Positions 16,213 to 25,491 are shown, numbered from the stretch's first letter. The stretch: DNA of 60,796 nt from JAIYDJ01 sp031400505 (GCA_031400505.1 JANNPZ010000018.1:1-60796), one strand, 5' to 3'. Numbers and translations are program-made. Notes: generated by a model from the letters alone, not told the origin.

Positions 16213-17175
16213 CTATCCCCATAATCCTGCTTCAGGCGGATGCACGCCTTGCGCATCGTAACGAAGCGGTCTGTCCCTGTCAGCCGCCAAAAGCAGCGGC
16301 CCGTCCAGATCGACCCAAGCAGCGGTCTGCGCCGGCAGTGTCGCAGGCGCCATGGCCAGCGAAGAGCCAACCATGCAGCCGACCATCACCCCGAATCCCA
16401 TCTGCACCGCCCTCTTTTGGGTCGCCAGCGCCTCGGTCAGCCCGCCGGTCTTGTCAAGCTTCAGGTTGATCAGATCGTACTTGCCGCGCAACCCGGGCAA
16501 CGAGGCAAGGTCAAAGCACGACTCATCGGCGCAAACCGGCAAGGGGCGCGTAATCTCGGCCAGCATGTCATCCGCCCCGGAAGGCAGCGGCTGTTCCACC
16601 AACGCGACACCCAGCCGGATTAGATGCGGGGCAAGATCGGTATAGACCTCGGGTGTCCAACCTTCGTTCGCGTCGATGATCAGCGTGGCTTTCGGGGCAC
16701 CTGTCCGCACCGCCTCAAGCCGAGGCATGTCGTCGGGCGTGCCCAGCTTGATCTTCAAGACCGGGCGATGGGCGTTCAGGGCGGCTGCGACGCGCATCGC
16801 GGCGGGCGTGTCCAGCGACAGCGTATAGGCGGTGATCCGGGGCAACGGTTGCGGCAGACCTGCCAACTGCCACGCGCGCAGGCCGCCTGTTTTCGCCTCC
16901 AGATCCCACAGCGCGCAATCGACCGCGTTGCGCGCAGCCCCGGCGGGCAGAGCGGTTTGCAGGTCCACGCGGCGGATGGAGGGGTCGAGGCCGCCAATTT
17001 GTGCCAGGACCGAACCGGGCGTCTCGCCATAGCGGGCGTAAGGCACCGCCTCGCCCCAGCCCTCCTTGCCGCCCCGCGCGATGCGCACCGTGACCACATG
17101 CGCGTCGGTCTTTGACCCCCGCGCGATGGTGAAGGGCTGGCTCAGGGCAAAGGTTTCAAGCGTTGTAGTGATCAT
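16213..17175 (-). CDS. L-Ala-D/L-Glu (dipeptide) epimerase
   Basis: 320 residues, enolase superfamily, muconate lactonizing subgroup. The catalytic pair Lys141-x-Lys143 (LKIKLG), metal ligands Asp168 (IDANEGW), Glu194 (VEQPLP) and Asp217 (CADES), and Lys239 (NLKLDKTGG) are all in place, the dipeptide epimerase pattern. It probably recycles murein dipeptides, consistent with a D-amino acid transaminase two genes on. The start at 17175 (MITTTLETF) is chosen; a longer reading into the mcl leader is not supported. Confidence 0.85.
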   Translation of the reverse strand: MITTTLETFALSQPFTIARGSKTDAHVVTVRIARGGKEGWGEAVPYARYGETPGSVLAQIGGLDPSIRRVDLQTALPAGAARNAVDCALWDLEAKTGGLRAWQLAGLPQPLPRITAYTLSLDTPAAMRVAAALNAHRPVLKIKLGTPDDMPRLEAVRTGAPKATLIIDANEGWTPEVYTDLAPHLIRLGVALVEQPLPSGADDMLAEITRPLPVCADESCFDLASLPGLRGKYDLINLKLDKTGGLTEALATQKRAVQMGFGVMVGCMVGSSLAMAPATLPAQTAAWVDLDGPLLLAADRDRPLRYDAQGVHPPEAGLWG

Positions 17176-17242
17176 CGGTCTTTGTTTCAGATCAAAGCGG
17201 GTTTGAAAACCGGCTGTCAATGCTGCACCTGCGAAATCCCGG

Positions 17243-17262
17243 CTTGCGCAAGGTTGCGCAAG
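17243..17262 (+). promoter_or_regulatory. Twin palindrome upstream of mcl
   Basis: TTGCGCAA at 17244-17251 and again at 17254-17261, centres ten bases (one helical turn) apart, 50 bases before the mcl start. Regulators of the ScfR/RamB type that control short-chain acyl-CoA genes bind related paired octamers (TTTGCAAA type); this is an inference by similarity. Confidence 0.5.
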
Positions 17263-17310
17263 AATATAACTCTGCATACAGAAATCCTGAAATATCCTTG
17301 CGAGGCAGAT

Positions 17311-18270
17311 ATGTCTTTCCGTTTGCAACCCGCCCCCGCTGCCCGCCCGAACCGGTGTCAGTTGTTCGCCCCCGGATCGCGCCCGGCGGTGTTTTCCAAG
17401 ATGGCGGCCTCGGCGGCCGATGTCATCAACATCGACCTCGAAGATTCGGTGGCCCCCTCCGACAAGGACAGCGCGCGCGCCAACGTGATTGCCGCCACCC
17501 GCGAGGTGGACTGGGGCCGCAAATATCTGTCAGTGCGAATCAACGGGCTGGATACGCCGTGGTGGTACCGCGATGTTGTCGATCTGCTGGAGCAGGCGGG
17601 CGACCGGCTGGACGCGATCATGATCCCCAAGGTCGGTTGTGCTGCCGATGTCTATGCCGTCGATGCGCTGGTGACGGCTGTGGAGCGCGCCAAGGGCCGG
17701 ACCAAGCCGATCAGTTTCGAGGTGATCATCGAATCAGCCGCCGGCATCACCCATGTCGCGGAAATCGCAGCTTCCAGCCCGCGCCTACAGGCGATGTCGC
17801 TGGGGGCTGCCGATTTTGCCGCCAGCATGGGGATGCAGACGACAGGCATCGGCGGCACTCAGGAAAACTATTACATGTTGCAAGCCGGCGCGCGGCACTG
17901 GTCGGACCCCTGGCATTGGGCGCAGACTGCCATTGTTGCCGCTTGCCGGACCCATGGCATCCTGCCGGTCGATGGCCCGTTCGGCGATTTCAGTGACGAC
18001 GAAGGCTATCGCGCGCAGGCGCGGCGGTCGGCGACGCTGGGCATGGTCGGGAAATGGGCCATTCACCCCAAACAAGTCGCCCTCGCAAACGAGGTATTCA
18101 CGCCGTCGGAAGCCGCCGTTGCCGAAGCCCGCGAGATTCTTGCCGCGATGACCGAGGCCAAGGCGCGCGGTGAAGGCGCTACCGTCTACAAAGGGCGGCT
18201 TGTGGATATCGCCTCGATCAAGCAGTCCGAAGTGGTGGTCCGGCAATCGGAAATGATCGCAGGTGTCTGA
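17311..18270 (+). CDS. mcl1: L-malyl-CoA/beta-methylmalyl-CoA lyase
   Basis: 319 residues of the HpcH/citrate-lyase beta-like family. It cleaves (3S)-malyl-CoA and beta-methylmalyl-CoA in the ethylmalonyl-CoA pathway for acetate and C1 assimilation. Family segments: INIDLEDSVAP (metal/acid residues), SVRINGLDTPWWYRD, SFEVIIESAAGI and MSLGAADFAASMGMQT, and the C-terminal GKWAIHPKQV. The start at 17311 (MSFRLQPAP) matches family N-termini and has GCGAGGCAG upstream. The twin palindrome at 17243-17262 suggests control by carbon source. Likely ends in the hairpin region 18359-18442. Confidence 0.93.
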   Translation: MSFRLQPAPAARPNRCQLFAPGSRPAVFSKMAASAADVINIDLEDSVAPSDKDSARANVIAATREVDWGRKYLSVRINGLDTPWWYRDVVDLLEQAGDRLDAIMIPKVGCAADVYAVDALVTAVERAKGRTKPISFEVIIESAAGITHVAEIAASSPRLQAMSLGAADFAASMGMQTTGIGGTQENYYMLQAGARHWSDPWHWAQTAIVAACRTHGILPVDGPFGDFSDDEGYRAQARRSATLGMVGKWAIHPKQVALANEVFTPSEAAVAEAREILAAMTEAKARGEGATVYKGRLVDIASIKQSEVVVRQSEMIAGV

Positions 18271-18358
18271 TGCAAGACCGTTGACAGAGTGATCACAAAA
18301 AGGTCACATTTTGGCAGACAACGCCGCATTTGAAGGCTGACTGCAAAAGAACACCCGC

Positions 18359-18442
18359 GCTGTGCACCAGGGAAGAGGAGGTCCCGCACAGCAAAAGGGA
18401 GGATGCACGCCCCGGGCCATGGTCCGGGGCGTTGCTGTTTTT
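18359..18442 (+). ncRNA. Two-hairpin element ending in a terminator, downstream of mcl
   Basis: Stem 1: GCTGTGC 18359-18365 with GCACAGC 18386-18392, loop containing GGGAAGAGGAGGT. Stem 2: CGCCCCGG 18408-18415 with CCGGGGCG 18424-18431, followed by a T-rich tail to 18442, i.e. an intrinsic terminator. It may be the mcl 3' end, or a small RNA released from it. The purine-rich loop resembles a ribosome binding site. Transcription is not shown. Confidence 0.45.
18408..18442 (+). terminator. Intrinsic terminator downstream of mcl
   Basis: Eight-base GC-rich stem CGCCCCGG/CCGGGGCG with an eight-base loop and a T-rich tail (TTGCTGTTTTT). It would end mcl transcription before the convergent zinc-ribbon gene. 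Confidence 0.75.
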
Positions 18443-18507
18443 CGAAAACGGATATGTCTTTCCAAAACAGATACGTCGCGCCTGGCCAATTGTGCACTGC
18501 GCAAGAA

Positions 18508-19350
18508 TCAGGCGGTCTGATCTTTTGACAACCCGCGCAGCACGGAAATCGCCTGTTGCATCACCGTATCCAGCCACATCCTCGCACTATCGACGGTCTC
18601 GACATAGCCGGTCATGGTTGCGGCAAGGCCGGGGATTTGCTGGCCGATGCGTGGGGCCATGGCATAGGTGACCAAGGCGATGGCCGCGACGAGCAAGATG
18701 AGTATGAACCCGTTGCGAAAGCTGTTAAATTTCGGACGTGGCGCAGGCATGCTTTGGGTAAAGGACGCAGGCTCGGCCTTGCGCCGTTCGGACGTGGCGC
18801 GCAGGGTCGAATTGATCTCTTCGATCGCTGGCAGCATTTCGCGGCGGCTTTGTGTGCGATGGGCTGCACGAGGTTCGGGCTCAACGCCCTTTATCATGGC
18901 AATCCGTTCTGCCGACGCGCTGAGCGAGGCAGGCTTCTGCGCTGCTGCAGGTGCCAATCCCATTTCGGTCTGCGTCTCGATCGGCTGGCTTGCTTCCGCG
19001 CGGCGCGCTGCGGCTTCACGTTCCGCCTCTTCGCGCAGCACGGCAACCACTGCATCGTCCAGACCGCGCGGCTTTGCTGCATCAGTTGCATGATCCTTGC
19101 CTGCGCGCATTTCATCTGCCGGGACCGCTGCAGGGGCTGATTGCGCCGTGGCGCCATCGATCTGCGCAACCGAACCGGTTTCCGGCGCGTCAAATAAGGA
19201 GGTTTCTTCGGCGAATGCCGCCTCGGCTGCCGGAGAGGGTTGAAACCACAGCGTGCCACAATTCGAACACTGAACATCCCGACCCGCACTAGGAATAGCA
19301 GCGGCGTCGACTTCGTATTCCGCATCGCAGTTTGGGCATACAAGCCGCAT
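18508..19350 (-). CDS. Zinc-ribbon domain membrane protein
   Basis: 280 residues. The N-terminal zinc ribbon of the MJ0042 type has Cys5, Cys8, Cys28 and Cys31. A long low-complexity acidic/alanine-rich middle follows, then one membrane helix (about 213-233, NGFILILLVAAIALVTYAM) and a short C-terminal segment. Such proteins are common in Rhodobacteraceae next to ftsEX, as here, divergently transcribed. Role unknown; a regulatory or division-linked function is only suggested by position. Confidence 0.8.
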   Translation of the reverse strand: MRLVCPNCDAEYEVDAAAIPSAGRDVQCSNCGTLWFQPSPAAEAAFAEETSLFDAPETGSVAQIDGATAQSAPAAVPADEMRAGKDHATDAAKPRGLDDAVVAVLREEAEREAAARRAEASQPIETQTEMGLAPAAAQKPASLSASAERIAMIKGVEPEPRAAHRTQSRREMLPAIEEINSTLRATSERRKAEPASFTQSMPAPRPKFNSFRNGFILILLVAAIALVTYAMAPRIGQQIPGLAATMTGYVETVDSARMWLDTVMQQAISVLRGLSKDQTA

Positions 19351-19507
19351 CTACATACTCCCGGCATTTCCTTGCGCCCGTTAACAATCCTAGCAACGAT
19401 GGCCGGAAGTTCCAAGTCTTTGTGGATAATACATGAACAGCAACGATTGAATCCGCGCCCCGCATCGGCGAAGGTGCGGGCGGTGTATGAACAAGGGGCA
19501 ATCCTGC

Positions 19508-20179
19508 GTGATCGCGTTTGACAGTGCAGCCTACAACTATGGCGGCGGTGAATTGCTGTCAGAAGTGACGTTGCGCCTGGCACCGGGATCTTTCCATTTC
19601 CTGACCGGACCGTCGGGGTCGGGAAAATCGACATTCCTGAAGTTGTGCTATGCCGAATTGTTGCCTACGGCCGGCCACTTGACCCTGTTTGACCGCGACG
19701 TGCGCAGCCTGTCACGCGACGATGTTGCATTGACCCGCCGCCGGATTGGCGTTGTCCATCAGGACTGCCAGTTCCTGGATCATTTGCCCTTGGCGGCCAA
19801 TGTGAACCTGCCGTTGACCGTGGCCGGACGCACGGGGCCCGCGCAGGATCTGACGGATCTGCTGGCTTGGGTCGGCCTCGGGCATTTGGCGGCTGCCTTG
19901 CCGCCGTCGCTGTCGGGCGGAGAACGGCAGCGCGCCGCATTGGCGCGGGCGGTGATCATGGGGCCGGACGTCATCCTGGCCGACGAACCGACCGGCAATG
20001 TGGACTGGGACATGTCGCTGCGGCTGCTGACCCTGCTGGTCGAGCTGAACAAGATGGGAAAGACCATTCTGGTGGCCACCCATGATCTGAACCTGATCCG
20101 ACAGGCCAAGGCACAGGTTTCGGCACGGGTGCTGCGCATCTCGAAACGGCGCATCCAGCTGGCGGGTTCTGACCTGTGA
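19508..20179 (+). CDS. ftsE: Cell division ATP-binding protein FtsE
   Basis: ABC ATPase that with FtsX controls peptidoglycan hydrolases at division. Walker A GPSGSGKST, signature LSGGERQRAALARA, Walker B VILADEPTG and the switch histidine in ATHD are present. The preferred start is GTG 19508 with AAGGGG nine bases upstream, giving 223 residues beginning (M)IAFDSAAYNYGG; an ATG at 19487 would add seven residues. Its stop overlaps the GTG start of ftsX. Confidence 0.9.
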   Translation: MIAFDSAAYNYGGGELLSEVTLRLAPGSFHFLTGPSGSGKSTFLKLCYAELLPTAGHLTLFDRDVRSLSRDDVALTRRRIGVVHQDCQFLDHLPLAANVNLPLTVAGRTGPAQDLTDLLAWVGLGHLAAALPPSLSGGERQRAALARAVIMGPDVILADEPTGNVDWDMSLRLLTLLVELNKMGKTILVATHDLNLIRQAKAQVSARVLRISKRRIQLAGSDL

Positions 20180-21066
20180 AACTGCCTTTGTCCAAAACGT
20201 CGGATCCGCAGGTCGAACGGGTCGTCCCACCTTCGGGGGCTGCGGCACGGCTGACCGGGCTCGTCGCCGGCGCCATGGCCTTTCTGGCGGTGTTTGCGCT
20301 GGCCCTGTCGCTGGCAGCGGGACGACTGGCGGATCGTTGGGAAACGACTTTGGCACGCACCGCGACTGTTCGCATCTCTGCCCCCGCAGATCAGATGACC
20401 CTGCAGATCGACGCCGCTCTGGCCGTTCTGGCAGCAACGCCGGGGGTCGCCTCGGCGCGCGCGCTTGGGCTCGAGGAACAGCGCGCGCTTCTGGCCCCTT
20501 GGTTCGGGCCCGATCTGCCGATTGACGCGCTGCCACTGCCGCAGTTGATCGAGGTGGTTGAAACCGCTGCCGGATATGACGGCGATGGCCTGCGGCTGCG
20601 ACTGTCGGCCGAGGCGCCGGGCGCGGTGCTGGACGACCACACCCGCTGGCGCAAACCGCTGGTCCAGGCGGCAGAACGGCTGCGACTGCTGGGCTGGCTG
20701 TCAATGGCGCTGATCGGCGCAGTGGTGGCGGCGATGATCACGCTGGCCGCCAACACGGCACTTGCTGCGAATGCGCAGGTTATCCGGGTGCTGCGGCTGG
20801 TCGGCGCGCGCGATACCTATATTGCGCGGGCCTTTGTCCGGCGGTTCACCCTGCGGGCGTTCTGGGGGGCTTCGGCTGGGGTCGTGGCGGGGATGATCGG
20901 CGTGGCCCTGCTGCCGCGCGCCGATGCTGCGGGCGGGTTCCTGACGGGCCTTGGGTATCAAGGAGCAGGCTGGCTGTTGCCGCTGTTGCTGCCGCCCCTG
21001 GCAGGCTTGGTAGCCTTTGTGGCGACCCGGATGGCGGCGCTGACCAAGTTGCGAGAGTTGACATGA
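20176..21066 (+). CDS. ftsX: Cell division protein FtsX
   Basis: Membrane partner of FtsE, 296 residues. One N-terminal helix (about 25-47), a periplasmic domain of roughly 110 residues, then three C-terminal helices, the FtsX layout. The GTG start overlaps the ftsE stop (GTGA), so the two are translationally coupled. The conserved cytoplasmic loop VIRVLRLVGARDTYIARAFVRRF is typical. Downstream it overlaps plsC by four bases. Confidence 0.92.
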   Translation: MKLPLSKTSDPQVERVVPPSGAAARLTGLVAGAMAFLAVFALALSLAAGRLADRWETTLARTATVRISAPADQMTLQIDAALAVLAATPGVASARALGLEEQRALLAPWFGPDLPIDALPLPQLIEVVETAAGYDGDGLRLRLSAEAPGAVLDDHTRWRKPLVQAAERLRLLGWLSMALIGAVVAAMITLAANTALAANAQVIRVLRLVGARDTYIARAFVRRFTLRAFWGASAGVVAGMIGVALLPRADAAGGFLTGLGYQGAGWLLPLLLPPLAGLVAFVATRMAALTKLRELT

Positions 21067-21788
21067 TGCAGACCCTTCGCGCCGCCTTGTTTGTTGCCCA
21101 GATGTATCTGGTGATGATCGCAATGATGCTGGTCTTTTCGCCGATCTGCCTGTTCTGGCGCGGCGGATCGTTCTTTTGGATGCAGGCCTACTGCCGCTAC
21201 ATCCGGTTTTCTGCGCGCGTGATCGTGGGGCTGCGGTCCGAAGTCCGGGGCGATGTGCCCAAAGGTGCGGTGCTGATCGCATCGAAACATCAGTCGTTCT
21301 TTGACAGCATCATCCTGTTTTCCGTACTGGATGCACCTCGGTTCATCATGAAAAAGCAGCTTGCTTACGTCCCGCTTGCCGGGTGGCATGCGCTGCGGAT
21401 CGGCTGTGTGCCCGTGGATCGCGGCAAACGGAGCCAGGCAATCAAGACGATGGTTGATTCCGTTGCAGCGGGGATGGCGCGCCCGGGTCAGCTGATCATC
21501 TATCCGCAAGGCACGCGGATCGCGCCGGGTGTGGCGGCACCCTACAAGGTCGGGACTGCGGCGCTTTATGCGCAACTGGGTCAGGTCTGCGTGCCGGTTG
21601 GAACCAACGTCGGGCTGTTCTGGCCGCGCCACGGCATCTGGCGCAAACCGGGACTGGCCGTGATAAAGTTCTTGCCGCCGATAGAGCCCGGGCTTGACCA
21701 GGCCGCCTTCATGGCGGAACTTGAAGGCCGGATCGAGGCATGTTCAAACAGCCTTATGGCCGAGGTCGGTTTCACGTCGGTGGCATGA
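21063..21788 (+). CDS. plsC: 1-acyl-sn-glycerol-3-phosphate acyltransferase
   Basis: Makes phosphatidic acid from lysophosphatidic acid at the inner membrane. 241 residues: N-terminal membrane helix (about 8-28), acyltransferase motif HQSFFD (the HX4D box), a GCVPVDR block and YPQGTRIAPG. It overlaps ftsX (ATGA) and the following flavoprotein gene (ATGA), so it is part of the ftsEX operon. Confidence 0.92.
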   Translation: MMQTLRAALFVAQMYLVMIAMMLVFSPICLFWRGGSFFWMQAYCRYIRFSARVIVGLRSEVRGDVPKGAVLIASKHQSFFDSIILFSVLDAPRFIMKKQLAYVPLAGWHALRIGCVPVDRGKRSQAIKTMVDSVAAGMARPGQLIIYPQGTRIAPGVAAPYKVGTAALYAQLGQVCVPVGTNVGLFWPRHGIWRKPGLAVIKFLPPIEPGLDQAAFMAELEGRIEACSNSLMAEVGFTSVA

Positions 21789-22393
21789 TGGACTGGATTG
21801 CAAGCGAAACCGACCTGTTGCAACTGTACGGCCAGCCGTCGGAACCTGCGCGGGTCAAAGTGACACTGCGTCTGACCCCAAGCTACCGCGCCTATGTGGA
21901 ACGCAGCCGGTTTTGCGTGCTGACCACGGTGGGCCTTGCGGGCACCGATGGCAGCCCGCGTGGCGATGAAGGCCCGGTGGTTTTGGTGCTGGACGATCAA
22001 ACGCTGGCCCTGCCCGACTGGAAGGGCAACGAACGCATCGACAGTTTGCGCAACATCGTGACTGATGGCCGGGTCAGCCTGATGTTTCTTGTGGTGGGGT
22101 CGAACACGGCGATGCGCGTCAACGGCAGGGCGCGTCTTACTGCAGACACAAGCTTGCGCGCCCGGTTTGCAAGGGGCGATCTGACTCCCCGCACCGTGAT
22201 CGTGATCCGGATTGCCGAGGTCTATTCGCAATGCGCCCGCGCACTGATCCGATCTGCCTTGTGGACATCAGGGCCGCAAAACGAAGGCTTGCCGACGGTG
22301 GGCGACATGTTGCGGGATGCCACCGGGGATCAGTTCGACGGCGCGGCTTATGACGCAAACTGGGCCGAACGGGCCAAGAAATCCATGTGGTGA
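21785..22393 (+). CDS. Pyridoxamine 5'-phosphate oxidase-like flavoprotein
   Basis: 202 residues of the PPOX/split-barrel FMN-binding group, of the MSMEG_1061-like type, by FCVLTTVGLAGTDGSPRGDEGPVV and LPDWKGNERIDSLRNIVTDGRVSLMFLV. The start overlaps the plsC stop (ATGA). The substrate is unknown; it probably binds FMN or a related cofactor. Last gene of the ftsE-ftsX-plsC transcript; convergent with the Hint gene. Confidence 0.8.
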   Translation: MMDWIASETDLLQLYGQPSEPARVKVTLRLTPSYRAYVERSRFCVLTTVGLAGTDGSPRGDEGPVVLVLDDQTLALPDWKGNERIDSLRNIVTDGRVSLMFLVVGSNTAMRVNGRARLTADTSLRARFARGDLTPRTVIVIRIAEVYSQCARALIRSALWTSGPQNEGLPTVGDMLRDATGDQFDGAAYDANWAERAKKSMW

Positions 22394-22422
22394 CGCACCG
22401 CGCCGGACCCCGCCGGCTGCAA

Positions 22423-23454
22423 TCAGGCGACCATGCGCGCCTCGCAAGGTCGCAAAACCGGCCGGGCCGTGTGCCAAAAGGCGCGGGTATCGCCAGACAG
22501 ACACGGGAACAGCCGCAACACCTCGGCCCGCGCCGCACCGTCCAGACCGGTCAAGGCCAAAGCTGACGGAAAGAAACTTTCGGTCAGCACACCATCCGAC
22601 CGCACGATCTGATGACCGTCCAGAAGAAAATGCACATAGCTCACAGGTTTGTCCGGCATGGACTGCCAAATCGTGTCGTTGTTGATCAATGCATGGGCCG
22701 GAACCAGAACCTCGGAATGGCCGAAATGCAACTCGGCCTGCCAGCCGCCTCGGCACAGGCGATGCTGCGGCGACAAGGCCATGCTCCGATGCGGCAGCCC
22801 GTCCCCCAGCGATCCGGGCGCAAACACCACCGGGCGCAACGACGGATCGGCGCGCTGTTCGGCCAGACTGACCCGCCGCTGCCCGATCCAGCGCAGCGGT
22901 TGCAATCCGGCATCCTTTGTCCAGATCAAATCGCCCCGTTCCAGACCTTCGACGGCCCTTGGCCCGCTTGCCGTGTCGATCAGGGTCCCCGCCGTAAAGC
23001 ACACCAGCATCGACACATTGTCGATGATCGCGCCCAGGCTGTCGTTCACGCCCAGTTCGGTCAACTGGATCGTATAACTCCCGGCAGCCGGGAAGCTTAC
23101 AGGCATCGAATAGGCCGTCCAGGTGGCCGTTGTTGTCAAAAAAGTCTGCGTGGCAATGACTTGCCCAAGGTCGTTCAGGATATCGACGCGGAAACCTTCC
23201 TGCCCCGCATTGGACAACGAGGCCGTGCGCAAGGCAGACTGGAACGTCAAATCGGTGTCCAGCGGGTTTTCGATGTTAACGGTCTGCCGCATAACCGTCG
23301 TCTGGTTCCCGAAACCGTCGAGTTCGGCAACCCGGTTTGTCGAACCGTTCCCAAGATACGCACCTTCGGCGAAATTGGTCTCCAGATCCGTCCCGGTCCA
23401 TCCAGTGTTACCCAGATCAAAGCCGCCGTTCGTGATGATGTTCGATTGCGTCAT
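22423..23454 (-). CDS. Hint-domain secreted protein 1
   Basis: 343 residues. Residues 1-150 form a beta-rich N-terminal domain beginning ITNGGFDLGNTGWTG, like carbohydrate-binding or adhesion modules. From Cys152 (CFTAGTLI) runs a Hint domain with ESL/EGLERGD, LRWIGQRRV and the SPQHR histidine segment, followed by LLDGHQIV and FFPS. No classical signal peptide; type I secretion is the usual guess for such proteins. A second protein with the same C-terminal domain lies at 48904-49983. Function unknown. Confidence 0.8.
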   Translation of the reverse strand: MTQSNIITNGGFDLGNTGWTGTDLETNFAEGAYLGNGSTNRVAELDGFGNQTTVMRQTVNIENPLDTDLTFQSALRTASLSNAGQEGFRVDILNDLGQVIATQTFLTTTATWTAYSMPVSFPAAGSYTIQLTELGVNDSLGAIIDNVSMLVCFTAGTLIDTASGPRAVEGLERGDLIWTKDAGLQPLRWIGQRRVSLAEQRADPSLRPVVFAPGSLGDGLPHRSMALSPQHRLCRGGWQAELHFGHSEVLVPAHALINNDTIWQSMPDKPVSYVHFLLDGHQIVRSDGVLTESFFPSALALTGLDGAARAEVLRLFPCLSGDTRAFWHTARPVLRPCEARMVA

Positions 23455-23578
23455 GACCGCCCTGCCCGTAGGTTACGGAAATGGTCATGACCAGAATTGA
23501 TGAAAAAACTCTGTCCAAAGACGGGTTTTTTTCTGGTTTTGTCCTAAGAATGCCGCGCAGGTGCAGCGCGTTCCAGTG

Positions 23579-24538
23579 TCAGGCCGCCAGCCCCTTGGAC
23601 CCCATGTCAAGGAACTTCTGTCGCCGATCCTTGATCAGAACTTCCGGTTTCTTGGCCGACAGATCCTTCAACATCGCCTCCAGCGCCTTGCCCACCGCCT
23701 CGATCGTCTCGCGGCGTCCACGCTGTGCGCCGCCAAGCGGTTCCTTGATGATCCGGTCGATCACGCCCAGCTTCTGCAGATCCTGCGCCGTCAGCCGCAA
23801 CGCCTCGGCGGCCTCACGCATCTTTTCCGCGTCTTTCCACAGGATCGAAGCACATCCCTCCGGGCTGATCACCGAATAGACCGAATGCTCCAGCATCGCG
23901 ATCCGGTTCGCCATGGCAAAGGCCACCGCCCCCCCTGAACCACCTTCCCCGATGATCACAGATATCAACGGCACCCCGATTTCGAGGCATTTCTGCGTAG
24001 ACCGCGCAATCGCTTCGGCTTGCCCCCGCTCTTCCGCGCCCTTGCCGGGATAGGCGCCGGGCGTGTCGACCAGCGTGATCACCGGCAGGCGAAACCGGTC
24101 TGCCATGTCCATCAGCCGGATCGCCTTGCGATACCCTTCGGGCCGCGCCATGCCGAAATTCCGCTCGATCCGGGTCTTGGTGTCATGGCCCTTTTCATGC
24201 CCGATCACCATAACCGGCATGTCGTTGAACCGCGCAAGGCCCCCCATCACCGCGTGGTCCTCGGCAAAGTTCCGGTCCCCGGCCAAAGGCGTGTATTCCG
24301 AAAACAGCGCCTCGATGTAGTCTTTGCAATGCGGACGGTCCGGGTGGCGTGCGATCTGGCATTTGCGCCAGGGTGTCAGATCCTTGTACAGATCCCGCAG
24401 CAAAGCTTCTGCCTTGCGGTCCAGCGCCTCTGCCTCGCGGGTGACATCCATCGCTGAATTGCCTCGCGCCATGGCGCGCAACTCTTCCGCCTTGCCCTCG
24501 ATCTCGGCCAAAGGCTTTTCGAATTCCAGATAGTTCAT
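23579..24538 (-). CDS. accA: Acetyl-CoA carboxylase carboxyltransferase subunit alpha
   Basis: 319 residues, first committed step of fatty-acid synthesis. MNYLEFEKPLAEIEGKAEEL at the start, RHPDRPHCKDYI, GDRNFAEDHA, TLVDTPGAYPG, and GEGGSGGAVAF are diagnostic. The start at 24538 is chosen on the canonical N-terminus, not the longer reading of 17 codons. The AraC-type gene is divergent. Confidence 0.96.
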   Translation of the reverse strand: MNYLEFEKPLAEIEGKAEELRAMARGNSAMDVTREAEALDRKAEALLRDLYKDLTPWRKCQIARHPDRPHCKDYIEALFSEYTPLAGDRNFAEDHAVMGGLARFNDMPVMVIGHEKGHDTKTRIERNFGMARPEGYRKAIRLMDMADRFRLPVITLVDTPGAYPGKGAEERGQAEAIARSTQKCLEIGVPLISVIIGEGGSGGAVAFAMANRIAMLEHSVYSVISPEGCASILWKDAEKMREAAEALRLTAQDLQKLGVIDRIIKEPLGGAQRGRRETIEAVGKALEAMLKDLSAKKPEVLIKDRRQKFLDMGSKGLAA

Positions 24539-24654
24539 GGCAAGCTCCGCGATCCGGTCCGGGCCTATATGGCTGTGACGGGCGGGCAATGCAACTCGGC
24601 AAGATTTGTGAGACAGAGAGATGGCACAAGGAAACCGGAAGACCGGAGTGCAAA

Positions 24655-25491
24655 ATGACCAGCAACCATGAACAGCGCATGCATCGCGTACTTGACCACA
24701 TCCATGATCATCCGGCGGGCGATCTGTCGCTGGATGCGCTCGCCGATGTCGCGGCGATGAGCCGCTTTCACTGGCATCGGGTGTTTCGCGCGGTGACAGG
24801 CGAAACCGTCGCGCAAGCCGTGCGGCGGATCAGGTTGCACCGCGCGGCAGTTGCCTTGCTGCACGGGAACGGGTCGTTGCCGAAGATCGCCCGGGCGGTT
24901 GGCTATCCCAATCTGGCCAGCTTCACCCGTGCCTTTACCGATGCCTATGGCAACTCTCCTTCCGACTTCCGCAGCCGGGGCAATCTGCGCCCCTTCCCGC
25001 CAACCGCCATCCCAAAGGAGATCACCATGTATCCCATCGCCATCCAATCCCTGCCGCAGCGCCGCCTGGCCGCCATGGCCCACACCGGCCCCTATCACGA
25101 AATCGGTCGCGCTTTCGAAAAGCTCTCGGCAAGCATGGCCGCGCGCGGCCTTTTCGCCCATGCCGGCAAGATGGTCGGGGTGTTCTATGACGACCCGGCG
25201 TCGGTTGCGCCTGCCGAGTTGCGCAGCCATGCGGGCTTTGAACTTGCAGACCAGGCCACCCTGGCGGATCCGCTGCAAGACGTAAGGCTACCCGCCGGCC
25301 GGCATGCGGTGCTGACCTACACCGGTCCCTATGCCGGGCTGCCAGCCGCCTATGACCAGCTTTACTCGGTCTGGTTGCCCGCTTCGGGCGAAGAACCCGC
25401 GGACAGCCCGTCATTCGAGGTCTATCTGAACAGCCCGATGGAAACAGCACCCGACGCCCTGATCACGGAAATCTGCATGCCGCTGCGCTGA
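24655..25491 (+). CDS. AraC-family regulator with GyrI-like ligand domain
   Basis: 278 residues. Two helix-turn-helix units of the AraC type occupy residues 5-105 (LSLDALADVAAMSRFHWHRVFRAVTGET and GYPNLASFTRAFTDAYGNSPSDFR), joined to a GyrI-like small-molecule-binding domain (about 120-277). This is the Rob/SbmC-like multidrug-sensing architecture. The start at 24655 removes 22 unlikely residues. No obvious target transporter is adjacent. Confidence 0.85.
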   Translation: MTSNHEQRMHRVLDHIHDHPAGDLSLDALADVAAMSRFHWHRVFRAVTGETVAQAVRRIRLHRAAVALLHGNGSLPKIARAVGYPNLASFTRAFTDAYGNSPSDFRSRGNLRPFPPTAIPKEITMYPIAIQSLPQRRLAAMAHTGPYHEIGRAFEKLSASMAARGLFAHAGKMVGVFYDDPASVAPAELRSHAGFELADQATLADPLQDVRLPAGRHAVLTYTGPYAGLPAAYDQLYSVWLPASGEEPADSPSFEVYLNSPMETAPDALITEICMPLR

